From DATLGB01 sp038258425 (GTDB lineage: Bacteria; Actinomycetota; Thermoleophilia; Solirubrobacterales; Solirubrobacteraceae), in the NCBI GenBank assembly GCA_038258425.1, contig JBBSPV010000013.1, positions 16,166 through 80,165 on the forward strand: 64,000 nt of DNA, written 5' to 3'. Each line of letters begins with the position of its first letter. Position 1 is the first letter of the stretch. Shown here piece after piece: positions 41,350-50,078 of this stretch. The notes beneath the pieces are model-generated. The model saw nothing but the letters and a program-made list of their open reading frames with translations, did no database searches and was not told where the DNA came from. A program made the position numbers and the translations under genes.

Positions 41350-43676
41350 GACACCTTCGCCGCGCTCGCCTCGCGCTCGCCGCCGTCCGCGCCCGAGACC
41401 TCGGTGAAGAGGATGTCCTCGGGCTCGTCGAGCGTGACCCGCTTGACCGTGTGACGAACGCCGAGGTAGGCGATGTAGAGGGCCGGCAGGGCCCCGCCCA
41501 GGATGAACACGACGTCGCCGGGCAGGCGCAGCCACTCGATCAGCGCGTTGGTCGAGTTGGATACGAACTTCAGCTCGCGCGCCTCGAAGTAGCCCGTGTT
41601 GACGGACTTGTAGAGCTGGACGATCCCGAGCGGCAGCAGGGTCGCGAAGCACATCCAGGCGAGTCCGAGGTTCGTCGACCAGAAGCAGACCTTCGCCCAC
41701 TTCTCCGGCCACTTGTCCGCCGGGATGAGGTAGCGCAGGCAGAACATCGCCAGCCCGAGCGCGAGCATGCCGTAGACGCCCATCATCGCGGCGTGGCCGT
41801 GGTTGGCGGTGAGGGCGGTGCCGATCTCGTAGTAGGAGACGATCGGCAGGTTGATCAGGAAGCCGAAGATCCCCGCGCCGACGAAGTTCCAGAACCCGAC
41901 GGCGACGAGGAACATCACCGCCCAGCGATGCGGGAAGGGCGTCTGCGAGCGCGACTGCTGCGCGGCCCCGAGTTGCAGGAAGGACCAGGCCTCCACGGTC
42001 AGGAAGGTGAGCGGGATGACCTCGGCGGCGGAGAAGAAGGCGCCGAGGGCCATGTGCTCGGCGGGCTCGCCGGAGAAGTAGAGGTGGTGCATCGTGCCGA
42101 CCACGCCGCCGACGGAGTACAGGATGATGTCGAGGAACACGACGGTGAGCGCGACCTTCTCCCGGATGACGCCGAGCAGCACGAACATGTAGGCGACCAT
42201 CACCGTGGTGAAGAGCTCGAGGAAGTCCTCGACCCACAGGTGCACGACCCAGAAGCGCCAGAACTCGGTCGTGGTGAAGTTGTCGGCGGTCCGGGCGATC
42301 AGGCCGACGGCGTAGAAGGCCGGGATCGCGCACGCCGCGAGGAAGAACAGCCACGGCATGTTGCCGACGTGCTCGGACCTCAGGCGCCGGCGCAGGACGC
42401 GCCAGAGCATGAACACCCACACGAACAACCCGACGGAGAGCAGCACCTGCCAGAGCCGCGCGAGGTCGAGGTACTCGAAGCCCTGCAGCCCGAACCAGTT
42501 CGAGGCCGCGTCCCGCAGCACGCCGTGGACGCCGAGATAGGAGCCGATGAGCGTCCCGAAGACCACGATCGCGAGCGCGCCGAGCAGGGCGAAGGCGAGC
42601 TTGCCCTGATGCTTGGGCTCGCGCCGAGCGATCATCGGCGCCAGGAAGATCCCGGCGGCCACGAAGCTCGTGGCGACCCAGAAGAGCGCGAGCTGCACGT
42701 GCCAGGTCCGCATGAGGTTGTACGGGAAGACCTTGGCGAGGTCGAACCCGAAGAAGCCGTCGATCTCGGCCCGGTAGTGCTGGGAGGCCGCACCCACGAA
42801 CGTCTGAATCACGAACAGCGCGGCCATCACGAAGAAGAACCAGGCCGTCGCGCGCTGCGCCGGCGTCAGCGCCACGTCGCCGGGCGTCCGGAAGGACAGC
42901 GCCGCCTGCTCCCGGCCGTGCCAGCCGAGCCGGCGTCCCCAGCGGCCGAACGCGGCGAACAACAGGCCGATACCCCCGAGCAGCGCGATGAGCGACAGCA
43001 CCGACCACACGAGCACGTTGGCCGTCGGCGTGTTGTCCACGCGCGGCTCGGGAGGCCAGTTGTTCGTGTAGGAGTAGTCGTGCCCGGGCCGGTTCGTCGA
43101 AGCCGCCCAGGCGGTCCAGGCGAAGAACGCCGTGAGCTGACGCAGCTCGCGCGGGTCGGTGATCGCCTTCGGCCGCAGGCCGTGCTCGCTGGTCGGGTCG
43201 GAGAAGAAGCGGCGGTAGTGGCCGACGAGCGTGCGGAAGGCCGACACCTGCCGGGGCGTGAGCCTGAGCGTCCCGTTGGGCTCGTCGTAGCGGTTGGTGC
43301 GCAGCTCCTCGATCGTCCGGCTCCCCGCCGAGTCCGAGCCGGCGCCGCCGTAGCTGCGCTTGACGAGCTCGGAGGAGCGACGCAGGTAGTCGGCCGTGTA
43401 GTCGGGACCGAGGTAGGCGCCGTGACCGAAGACCGAGCCGTACTCCATCAGGCCGTTGTGCAGGAAGACCTGCTGGCCGCGGGAGATGTCGGTTCCGGTG
43501 TAGAGGAGCTTGCCCTGCTCGTCCACGACGCGCGCAGGCACCGGCGGCTTGGCCATGTAGGTGCGGTAGGCGAGCAGGCCGAGGATGAAGAAGCCGACCA
43601 GCACGACCAGGACGACGCCCTGGATCCAGCCCTTGGAGACGAGCATCGGTCGTCGCTGGGAAGTCCCCACGTCCAT
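41346..43676 (-). CDS. norZ: Quinol-dependent nitric oxide reductase (qNOR)
   Basis: 776 residues. An N-terminal extension with GQQVFLHNGLMEYGSVFGHG and no CxxCH replaces the NorC haem domain, diagnostic for qNOR. Twelve or more core helices follow, with metal-ligand regions TWHVQLALFWVATSFVAAGI, WVVHLWVEDFLELFTT, VGTMHHLYFSGEP, FFSAAEVIPLTFLTVEAW and NHGHAAMMGVYGMLALGLAM. It reduces NO to N2O with quinol at the membrane. Heads a four-gene operon and is divergent from a cysteine-containing HTH regulator. No other denitrification gene is in the window, so detoxification is likely. Confidence 0.95.
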   Translation of the reverse strand: MDVGTSQRRPMLVSKGWIQGVVLVVLVGFFILGLLAYRTYMAKPPVPARVVDEQGKLLYTGTDISRGQQVFLHNGLMEYGSVFGHGAYLGPDYTADYLRRSSELVKRSYGGAGSDSAGSRTIEELRTNRYDEPNGTLRLTPRQVSAFRTLVGHYRRFFSDPTSEHGLRPKAITDPRELRQLTAFFAWTAWAASTNRPGHDYSYTNNWPPEPRVDNTPTANVLVWSVLSLIALLGGIGLLFAAFGRWGRRLGWHGREQAALSFRTPGDVALTPAQRATAWFFFVMAALFVIQTFVGAASQHYRAEIDGFFGFDLAKVFPYNLMRTWHVQLALFWVATSFVAAGIFLAPMIARREPKHQGKLAFALLGALAIVVFGTLIGSYLGVHGVLRDAASNWFGLQGFEYLDLARLWQVLLSVGLFVWVFMLWRVLRRRLRSEHVGNMPWLFFLAACAIPAFYAVGLIARTADNFTTTEFWRFWVVHLWVEDFLELFTTVMVAYMFVLLGVIREKVALTVVFLDIILYSVGGVVGTMHHLYFSGEPAEHMALGAFFSAAEVIPLTFLTVEAWSFLQLGAAQQSRSQTPFPHRWAVMFLVAVGFWNFVGAGIFGFLINLPIVSYYEIGTALTANHGHAAMMGVYGMLALGLAMFCLRYLIPADKWPEKWAKVCFWSTNLGLAWMCFATLLPLGIVQLYKSVNTGYFEARELKFVSNSTNALIEWLRLPGDVVFILGGALPALYIAYLGVRHTVKRVTLDEPEDILFTEVSGADGGEREASAAKVS

Positions 43677-43724
43677 CCCTTCGTCGCGGTGTCAGGGCCC
43701 CTCAGAGAACAGGCGCGGGCATCA

Positions 43725-43752
43725 TGCCAGTTTTCCCTGATGGCAGTGAAAA
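43725..43752. promoter_or_regulatory. Overlapping inverted repeats in the norZ/regulator control region
   Basis: TGCCA (43725-43729), 11-nt spacer, TGGCA (43741-43745), interleaved with TTTTC (43731-43735), 12-nt spacer, GAAAA (43748-43752). The patch is AT-rich against a GC-rich background and lies between the divergent norZ and regulator genes, so it is the best operator candidate for that regulator. Confidence 0.5.
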
Positions 43753-43802
43753 TGTTTCCCGACGCCCGACCCGCGATCTGCTCTCATGGGCAGGCAGCGA
43801 CG

Positions 43803-44474
43803 ATGGACGTGCCCTCCCGACCCGACGACGACGACGTGCTCGCCGCGCCGCAGCGCGCCCGCCTGTTCGCCGCACTGACCGAGCTGCGCCGCCCGGCGAG
43901 CACCCAGGAGCTGGCCGACCGCGTCGGCCGGCACGCGAACACGACGCGCGTGCAGCTGGAGCGGCTCGCGAGCGCCGGGCTCGTGCAGCGGCGCGACGAG
44001 CCGCAGGCCCGCGGCCGTCCGCGGCACACGTGGGCCGTCGTCGCGAGCGCGCGCCCGGCCGGCCGGGCGCCGCAGGCGATGACCCAGCTGAGCACCTGGC
44101 TGGCCTGGGCCATCGGCCGTGGGATCGCGCTGACGGACGTCGAGTCGGCGGGCCGCGAGATCGGTCGCGGACTGGCTCCCGAGGGCGATGCGCAACGGCC
44201 GCTCGCGCCCGCGTTGCACGACGCCCTGGCGGCGCTCGGCTTCGCGCCGCGTGACGCGTCGGGCAGCCCGGGTCAGGCCTGCTTCGTGCTCGGCAACTGC
44301 CCGTATCGCGAGGCGGTGGTGCTCAACCCGGAGGTCGTGTGCTCGCTGCATCGCGGCATCACGGAGGGCATGCTCGAGCGCCTCGACCGCGCCGCCCGCC
44401 TGACCCGCTTCGTCCCCAAGGACCCGTTCGACGCCGGCTGCCTCGTCGACGTTGCCCTGGCGGGCGCATCGTGA
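43803..44474 (+). CDS. HTH regulator with C-terminal cysteine cluster (SufR-like)
   Basis: 223 residues. Winged helix at the N-terminus: RARLFAALTELRRPASTQEL, RVGRHANTTRVQLERLASAG. The C-terminal domain has four cysteines: QACFVLGNCPYREAVV, NPEVVCSLHRG and DPFDAGCLVDVAL, the layout of SufR-like regulators that hold an iron-sulfur cluster. Such a cluster would make it a NO or redox sensor for the divergent norZ. ATG 43803 is chosen; in-frame ATGs at 43740 and 43752 lie in the operator region. Its stop overlaps the response-regulator start. Confidence 0.83.
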   Translation: MDVPSRPDDDDVLAAPQRARLFAALTELRRPASTQELADRVGRHANTTRVQLERLASAGLVQRRDEPQARGRPRHTWAVVASARPAGRAPQAMTQLSTWLAWAIGRGIALTDVESAGREIGRGLAPEGDAQRPLAPALHDALAALGFAPRDASGSPGQACFVLGNCPYREAVVLNPEVVCSLHRGITEGMLERLDRAARLTRFVPKDPFDAGCLVDVALAGAS

Positions 44475-45109
44475 ACGGCGGCATCACCATCGTGCTGGCC
44501 GACGACCACCGGGTCGTCCGGTCGGGGCTGCGGCTGCTGTTGCAGGGCGAGGACGGCATGCACGTGATCGGCGAGGTCGGCGACGCCGAGGCTGCGTTGC
44601 GCCTGGTGCAGCTGCGCCGCCCCGACGTCCTCGTCCTCGACCTCAACATGCCGGGGCGCTCGAGCCGGTCGATCCTGCCGGACGTCGCCCGCGTGAGCGA
44701 GGCCACGCGCGTGGTGGTGCTGACGATGCAGGACGATCCAGCCTGGGCGCGCGAGGCCATGCAGGCGGGCGCCGCCGGCTACGTGCTCAAGGAGGCGGCG
44801 AACGACGAGCTCGTGGCCGCCATCCGCGCCGCCGCCGACGGGGGGACGTATCTCAATCCGACGCTGGGGGCGCGGCTGGCCGCGGCGCCGGCGCAGGGCC
44901 CGGGCGCGCCGGAGGCGCTCACTGACCGCGAGGTCGACATCCTGCGCCTGATCGCGCTCGGACATACGAACACCGAGATCGCCGAGCAGCTGTTCCTCTC
45001 CGTGCGGACGGTCGAGTCCCACCGCGCCCACGTCCAGCAGAAGCTCGGCCGCTCGACCCGGGCCGAGCTCGTGCGCTACGCGCTCGACCACGGCCTGCTC
45101 GAACCCTGA
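44471..45109 (+). CDS. NarL/FixJ-family response regulator
   Basis: 212 residues: receiver domain with ITIVLADDHRVVRSGLRLLL, phospho-acceptor Asp in VLVLDLNMPG (about residue 56), VVVLTMQDD and KEAAN. LuxR-type HTH: LTDREVDILRLIALGHTNTE, IAEQLFLSVRTVESHRAHVQ. GTG 44471 overlaps the stop of the cysteine-cluster regulator (GTGA). The likely partner kinase is the double-GAF protein at 46316-48091. It is the natural candidate to bind the shared promoter boxes (inference). Confidence 0.92.
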   Translation: MNGGITIVLADDHRVVRSGLRLLLQGEDGMHVIGEVGDAEAALRLVQLRRPDVLVLDLNMPGRSSRSILPDVARVSEATRVVVLTMQDDPAWAREAMQAGAAGYVLKEAANDELVAAIRAAADGGTYLNPTLGARLAAAPAQGPGAPEALTDREVDILRLIALGHTNTEIAEQLFLSVRTVESHRAHVQQKLGRSTRAELVRYALDHGLLEP

Positions 45110-45110
45110 G

Positions 45111-45177
45111 GTGCGGCGAACTACGGCGGGCGGCCGGAATCCTTCCGGATGCCCGCGCGTCCGCGCGCCCGTAGCTT
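45111..45177 (+). promoter_or_regulatory. Promoter of oxidoreductase 4 with shared upstream box (copy B)
   Basis: GTGCGGCGAACTACGGCGGG (45111-45130) matches the first 17 bases of the box at 31613. The inverted repeat CCGGAA-TCC-TTCCGG follows (45134-45148). TAGCTT at 45172-45177 is the -10, 6 nt before the ATG at 45184, so the mRNA is leaderless with start near 45184. The box core centre is then about -61, the inverted repeat about -43, a typical activator arrangement. Confidence 0.55.
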
Positions 45178-45183
45178 GCGCGC

Positions 45184-46347
45184 ATGCGTGGGGAGGCCCG
45201 CTTCAAGGTCCTCGTTGCGGGCGGTGGGCCGGCGGCGATCGAGGCGATCCTGACGCTGCGCGAGGTCGCTCCCCGGCTCGAGGCCGAGCTGCTCGCACCC
45301 CACACGCACCTCGTGTCCAGGCCGCTGAGCGTGCTCGAGCCGTTCGCCCGCCCCGGCGCGCGCCGCTATCCGCTGTCCCACCTGGCCGGACCCCGGGTGA
45401 CGGTCCGCCCGGGCGTGTTGACCGGCGTGGACCCGGACCGGCGCCTCGCCGCGACCGACAGCGGTGAGCGCCTGCACTACGACGCGCTGCTCCTCGCGAT
45501 CGGCGCCCGCACCGAGGCGCCGATTCCGGACGCGCTGACCTTCGGTGGTCAGGACGACGTCGAGCGGGTGCGCCGGATGCTCCAGGCGCTCGAGGCCAAA
45601 TGCCTGCAGACCGCGGTCTTCGTCGCGACCGTGGGCGCCGGCTGGACGCTTCCCCTGTACGAGCTCGCGCTCCGTACCGCCGAGCGTGCCCGCGAGCGGC
45701 GTCTCGACAGGCTGCAGGTCGCCGTCGTCTCGCCCGAGGCACGCCCGTTGGAGATCTTCGGCGAGGCGGCGTCGGACCTCGTGGAATCGCTGCTGGCCGA
45801 ACGCGGCGTCGCTTTCGTGAGCGGGGAGGTGGTCCCGACCGCCGACCGCCTCGTCGCGCTGCCGGTGCAGCGCGGGCGCACGGTCGACGGACTTCCGGCG
45901 GGGAGTGACGGCTTTCTCGAGGTGGACGAGTGCGGGCGCCTGGCGGGGGCCGAGCGCGTCTGGGCGGCCGGTGACGTCATCGACTATCCGATCAAGCAGG
46001 GTGGCCTGGCCGCTCAGCAGGCCGAGGTCGCGGCCCGGTCCATCGCCGCGACCGCCGGCTGCAGTGTCGAGACGACGCCGTTCGAGCCGGTGCTGCGTGC
46101 GATGCTCGTGGCCGGCCGCCGTGCGTGGTTCCTGCGCCGCCGTCTCGACGGTCGCGACCCCGGACAGGCCTCGTCACGGGCGCTGTGGTGGCCGCCCAGC
46201 AAGATCGCCGGGCCGCGCCTCGCGCCGGCGCTTGACCGCCTCGACACCGAAGGGCAACGCCCGCGGATCGAGCCCGAGCTCGAGCCCGCCAGGCGCCCGG
46301 TGCGTCGCCTGGTCATCACGCCGGACGCCACGCGGCGGCTCTCGTGA
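45184..46347 (+). CDS. NAD(P)/FAD-dependent oxidoreductase, paralogue 4
   Basis: 387 residues: VLVAGGGPAAIEAILTLREV (about 10-29), THLVSRPLSVLEPFARPGAR, GWTLPLYELALRTAERARER, and VWAAGDVIDYPIKQGGLAAQ. Ends with ALWWPPSKIAGPRLAPALDR and a basic tail. Follows the NarL-type regulator gene by 74 bp under its own promoter. Its 3' end overlaps the convergent kinase gene by 32 nt. Confidence 0.86.
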   Translation: MRGEARFKVLVAGGGPAAIEAILTLREVAPRLEAELLAPHTHLVSRPLSVLEPFARPGARRYPLSHLAGPRVTVRPGVLTGVDPDRRLAATDSGERLHYDALLLAIGARTEAPIPDALTFGGQDDVERVRRMLQALEAKCLQTAVFVATVGAGWTLPLYELALRTAERARERRLDRLQVAVVSPEARPLEIFGEAASDLVESLLAERGVAFVSGEVVPTADRLVALPVQRGRTVDGLPAGSDGFLEVDECGRLAGAERVWAAGDVIDYPIKQGGLAAQQAEVAARSIAATAGCSVETTPFEPVLRAMLVAGRRAWFLRRRLDGRDPGQASSRALWWPPSKIAGPRLAPALDRLDTEGQRPRIEPELEPARRPVRRLVITPDATRRLS

Positions 46348-48091
46348 CGGGCGAGCGGCTCCGAACGGGTATCGCCGCCCGCACCGTCGTGCCGCCGCCG
46401 GGCGCGCTCTCGACGTCGAGCTCGGCGCGCACGAGCGCCAGCCGCTCGCGCATGCCGACCAGACCGAACCCCGACCTGGCCCGGCGCGGGTCGAAGCCGG
46501 CCCCGTCGTCGCGCACGGTCACCTCGACGCGCTCGTCAGCCGCCTCCAGCGAGACCAGCACGCGACGAGCCGACGCGTGCTTGGCGACGTTCGTGAGCGC
46601 CTCCTGGACGAAGCGGTAGATGGTGGCCTCGACGTCCTCGGGCAGGCGCACGTCGAGGTCGATCTCGAGGTCGACCTGGAGCCCGTGCTGGCGCGCCACG
46701 CGCGCCGCCAGCGCCTCGACCGCGGCCTGCACGCCGAACTCGTCCAGCGCAGCGGGCCGGAGGTCGGTGATCAGCGCGCGGAGGTTGTGGATCCCGCCGC
46801 TGATCAGCTCGACGGCGTCCTCGATGGCCGTCCGCCAGCGAGAGGCATCCTGACTGCGGCGGGCGCCCGATAGCAGCACCTGGACGCCGGCCAGCTCCTG
46901 CAGCGTCTCGTCGTGCAGCTCGCGGGCCCACCGACGACGTTCGTCCTCCGACGCCGCGATGCTGCGGCGCAGCGCCTCGTCCGTCGCCGTCTGGGCCGAC
47001 GCGACCGCCGTGGCAGCGCCGGCCGCGAAGGCCTCCGCCAGACGCTCGTCGTCGGCGCTGAACGGCCGATCCTCGCCGACTCGGTCGAGGACGAGCAGGA
47101 AGCCGATGGTGCGGTTCTCGTGGACGAGGGGGGTGGAGAGGGCCCGGTGCGCGCCGAGCTCGTGGCGCGCGTAGGAGCACTCCGGGATCGCGTCGAAGGC
47201 TCGCGCGCGCCCCGATTCGAGCGCCGGCGCCGCGAGGTAGTTCTCCACGGGCACGCGCGTGCCACGCAGTCCATCGAGGTCGTCGCCGGCGATCGCCGCG
47301 ATGACGAGCTCCTCGCCGTCCAGCAGGGCGACCTCGGCGGCGCGGGCGCCGAGCAGCGCCCGGGATCGCTCGACGACGAGTTCCAGCACGCGGTCGACGT
47401 CGGTCACACCGCTGAGCGCCCGGAAGACGTCGGTCGTGGTCTCCAGGGCGCGGTTGGCGCGCTCGAGCTCGGCTCGGCGGTCGGCCTCGGCCCGGTACAG
47501 GCGCGCGTTGGCCAGCGCGACGGCCGCCCAGTCGGCGAGCACCGTCGCGATCTCCTCGTCCTCGGCCGTGAACTCGCCGGCGTCCTTGTCGGTGAGGTAG
47601 AGGTTGCCCCACGCTGTGCCCTGCACGAGGATCGGCACTCCGAGGAACGTCCGCATCCGCGGGTGCGCCGCCGGAAAGCCGAACGACGCCGGGTGCGCCT
47701 CGACGTCGGGCAGGCGCAAGGGCCGCGGATCGCTGATCAGCAGACCGAGGACCCCGTGGCCGCGGGGCAGCCGGCCGATGGCGCGGTGTGTCTCGGCGTC
47801 GACGCCGGCGGTGATGAAGTCCTCGAGGCCCGTCCGGGCCTCGTCGAGCACTCCGATCGCCGCGTAGCGGGCGCCGGTGAGCCCGCGCGCCTGCTCGAGG
47901 AGACGCTGCAGCACCGCCTCCCGGTCGAGCTCGAAGGCGAGCGCGCCGCCCGCCGAGAGCAGGGCCCGCAGGCGTCGCGCGTCCACGCCGTGCTCCTCGG
48001 TCAACGCCGGCGCTGGTCGCGGCGCGATCGCAGGGGCATGATGGTGGTCCGGTCGCTGGGATGGAGGCGTTCGACGTGGTGATCTTGTCAT
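46316..48091 (-). CDS. DevS/DosS-like double-GAF sensor histidine kinase
   Basis: 591 residues: a His/Pro-rich N-terminus, GAF1 (about 50-205; HPASFGFPAAHPRMRTFLGV, GNLYLTDKDAGEFTAEDEEI closely follow DevS/DosS), GAF2 (about 220-375), a HisKA_3 dimerisation helix with the phospho-His in ERRRWARELHDETLQELAGV, and a C-terminal ATPase with VQEALTNVAKHA and GFGLVGMRERLALV. DevS/DosS bind haem in GAF1 and sense O2, NO and CO; the axial His cannot be assigned by eye. ATG 48091 is preceded by GGAGG at 9 nt spacing. Confidence 0.9.
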   Translation of the reverse strand: MTRSPRRTPPSQRPDHHHAPAIAPRPAPALTEEHGVDARRLRALLSAGGALAFELDREAVLQRLLEQARGLTGARYAAIGVLDEARTGLEDFITAGVDAETHRAIGRLPRGHGVLGLLISDPRPLRLPDVEAHPASFGFPAAHPRMRTFLGVPILVQGTAWGNLYLTDKDAGEFTAEDEEIATVLADWAAVALANARLYRAEADRRAELERANRALETTTDVFRALSGVTDVDRVLELVVERSRALLGARAAEVALLDGEELVIAAIAGDDLDGLRGTRVPVENYLAAPALESGRARAFDAIPECSYARHELGAHRALSTPLVHENRTIGFLLVLDRVGEDRPFSADDERLAEAFAAGAATAVASAQTATDEALRRSIAASEDERRRWARELHDETLQELAGVQVLLSGARRSQDASRWRTAIEDAVELISGGIHNLRALITDLRPAALDEFGVQAAVEALAARVARQHGLQVDLEIDLDVRLPEDVEATIYRFVQEALTNVAKHASARRVLVSLEAADERVEVTVRDDGAGFDPRRARSGFGLVGMRERLALVRAELDVESAPGGGTTVRAAIPVRSRSPVTRAAAWRPA

Positions 48092-48140
48092 GCGGCGTCA
48101 CCTCCGTCAGGCCCCGCTGCACGCCCTGTTGTCCCGGCGC

Positions 48141-48824
48141 CTACGACGGGTCGGCCGCGAGCAGCGTCGCCTCGTAGAACGGGCCATGTCGCGGCGTGCC
48201 GAACCACCAGCCGACCGTCACGTGGCTGGGCAGGATGAGGTCGCCGAAGCGGCGTTCAGCGTGGACGTCGGCGCCGAACGGGATGTAGCCGTATCCCCTG
48301 CGGCCGACGTTGCCCCAGCGCAGCATCGAGATGCGCCGGACGGCGCCCCGGGCGTCGATGTCGAGCGTGACCTCGGGCCGCTCCGGCGCCACGCTGAGGG
48401 TCGCGACGATGCGCGTGGAGCTCTCTGCGCGCCAGCGCGTGTCCGAGCCGGGGAGCAGGGTTGCGGGGACCCAGACGCTCTCGGCCGCCGCCCGCCCGGC
48501 CGCGGACCGGGAGACGTCCTCACCCTCCTCGTGCAGGAAGGGCAGCCGGCCGAGCAGGCTCCCGTCGAGGCTCCCGACGCCTCCCGCGTAGCGATCGGTG
48601 ACGTGCAGGGGCCTGGCCGGACCCCAGCCGGCTCGGGCTCGCCAGGTGAAGGCGTGGCCCTCGAACGTCTGCTCGGCCACGAAGGACAGCCAGCGACCGA
48701 CGCGAATGCGCCCACGCATCCGCAGCCTCACGCCCGCCGGGCCGGTGGTCCGTCGGCCGAGCGCGTGCTCGAGGTAGCGCCTCACGGGCTCGTCGAGGCC
48801 GGCCAGGGTGTCGTCCATCGCCAC
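48141..48824 (-). CDS. DUF6544-like protein of unknown function
   Basis: 227 residues, soluble and beta-rich: LRMRGRIRVGRWLSFVAEQT, FTWRARAGWGPARPLHVTDR, RWGNVGRRGYGYIPFGADVH, and LPSHVTVGWWFGTPRHGPFY, the layout of DUF6544/DUF6920 proteins (possibly lipid-binding barrels; inference). Start GTG 48824 or ATG 48818. It follows oxidoreductase 5 by 7 nt in the same operon. Confidence 0.75.
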   Translation of the reverse strand: MAMDDTLAGLDEPVRRYLEHALGRRTTGPAGVRLRMRGRIRVGRWLSFVAEQTFEGHAFTWRARAGWGPARPLHVTDRYAGGVGSLDGSLLGRLPFLHEEGEDVSRSAAGRAAAESVWVPATLLPGSDTRWRAESSTRIVATLSVAPERPEVTLDIDARGAVRRISMLRWGNVGRRGYGYIPFGADVHAERRFGDLILPSHVTVGWWFGTPRHGPFYEATLLAADPS

Positions 48825-48831
48825 GGCCTCC

Positions 48832-49944
48832 TCAGGCGCCCTGAAGCTCCGGATGACTGGCGAGGTAGGGCCCGAGATGGCGGCTGACGATCTTGTGCGG
48901 CGGCCACCACGGCGGGTCGGTCGCCCACTCCTCGCCGTCGCCGGCGGCGGGCCGGCTCAGGTAGCGCGGCCCGTCGCCGGTCAGCAGCACGGCGCGCAGA
49001 GCCGCCGGCACGGGCGCGGGCGCCGCGTCCGCCCCGGCGGCGGCGGCGATCGTCGCCGCCACGGCGTCGGCCTGCTGGGCGGCGAGGCCGCCCTGGCGCG
49101 TGGACGCCGCCGTCATGTCGCCGACGGCGAAGGCGTCCTCCAGCCCACGGACGCGCGAGTGGTCGTCGACCTCGACGAATCCGACGGGATTCGCCGGCAC
49201 GCCGGCGACGGCGATTCCGGCGAGGCCCGGCAACGCCACGACGAGATCGGCGGGAAGGCTGCCGGCCATCGGGACGAACAGCCGGCCGTGACCGACGGAC
49301 TCCGGCACGGTCCCCGTGAGCAGCGCGATGCCTTGCGCCTCGAGCAGCTCGCCCACCCGTCCGCTCACGTTCGGGCCGAAGACCTCGAGCGGCGCGCGCT
49401 CGAACGTGACCACGCTCAGCCGCAGACCGGCCGTCCGCGCGCGCGACCAGGCTGCGGTCAGCAGCGCGAGCTCGTAGATCGGCAGCGTCCACGAGGAACC
49501 GGCCGAGGCGACGAAGGTCACGCGGGCCCCGGTGCTGGCGGCGCCGAGGGCGGCCTGCAGCGCGGCCACGTCGGCCACGTCGCGGAAGTTCACGGCGCCG
49601 CGCACGATCGGCAACGGCCGCGCGCCGAGGGCGAGCACCAGCGAGTCGTAGGTGCGCTCGCTGTCCGGCGTCCGAACGGCCCGCCGATCCGCGTCGACCT
49701 CGAGCACCCGCCCGAGGCGCAGCTCGACGCCGCGGTCTTCGGCGAAGCCGGCCAGATCGAGCTCCGCGTGGCCCGTCGCGCCGAACGGCTCCCCGACGAG
49801 CAGCGGCCGGTAGACGAAGCGGGGCTCCGCCGTCACGAGCTCGATCCGCACGCGATCCGCGGCGAGGGCCTGGAGGGCGAGGATCGCCTCGAGCCCGCCG
49901 ACGCCGCCTCCGGCGACGAGCACGCGCCGGCGGTCGTCGCTCAC
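48832..49944 (-). CDS. NAD(P)/FAD-dependent oxidoreductase, paralogue 5
   Basis: 370 residues: VLVAGGGVGGLEAILALQAL (about 9-28), FVYRPLLVGEPFGATGHAEL, SWTLPIYELALLTAAWS, AFAVGDMTAASTRQGGLAAQ (the K of KQGG is R here) and DPPWWPPHKIVSRHLGPYLA. GTG start 49944 with GGAG upstream. It heads an operon with the DUF6544-like protein. I find no copy of the promoter box seen for paralogues 1, 2 and 4. Confidence 0.85.
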   Translation of the reverse strand: MSDDRRRVLVAGGGVGGLEAILALQALAADRVRIELVTAEPRFVYRPLLVGEPFGATGHAELDLAGFAEDRGVELRLGRVLEVDADRRAVRTPDSERTYDSLVLALGARPLPIVRGAVNFRDVADVAALQAALGAASTGARVTFVASAGSSWTLPIYELALLTAAWSRARTAGLRLSVVTFERAPLEVFGPNVSGRVGELLEAQGIALLTGTVPESVGHGRLFVPMAGSLPADLVVALPGLAGIAVAGVPANPVGFVEVDDHSRVRGLEDAFAVGDMTAASTRQGGLAAQQADAVAATIAAAAGADAAPAPVPAALRAVLLTGDGPRYLSRPAAGDGEEWATDPPWWPPHKIVSRHLGPYLASHPELQGA

Positions 49945-50078
49945 CGGCCTCGGTCTCCGACGGCGGGTGGGGTCCGGCCCGACACCACTCCGACGATGCC
50001 GACGAGGCGACGCGGCGGCATCCGCAATCGGGACGGAGCGGGCACGGGGAACCCGCCGGCGGCCGCGGCGATCCGCGG

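Noticed and set aside
31849..49944. Naming the five oxidoreductases sulfide:quinone reductases
   Set aside because: The FAD motifs agree with the superfamily, but I cannot align the catalytic cysteines among them. The generic name is safer.
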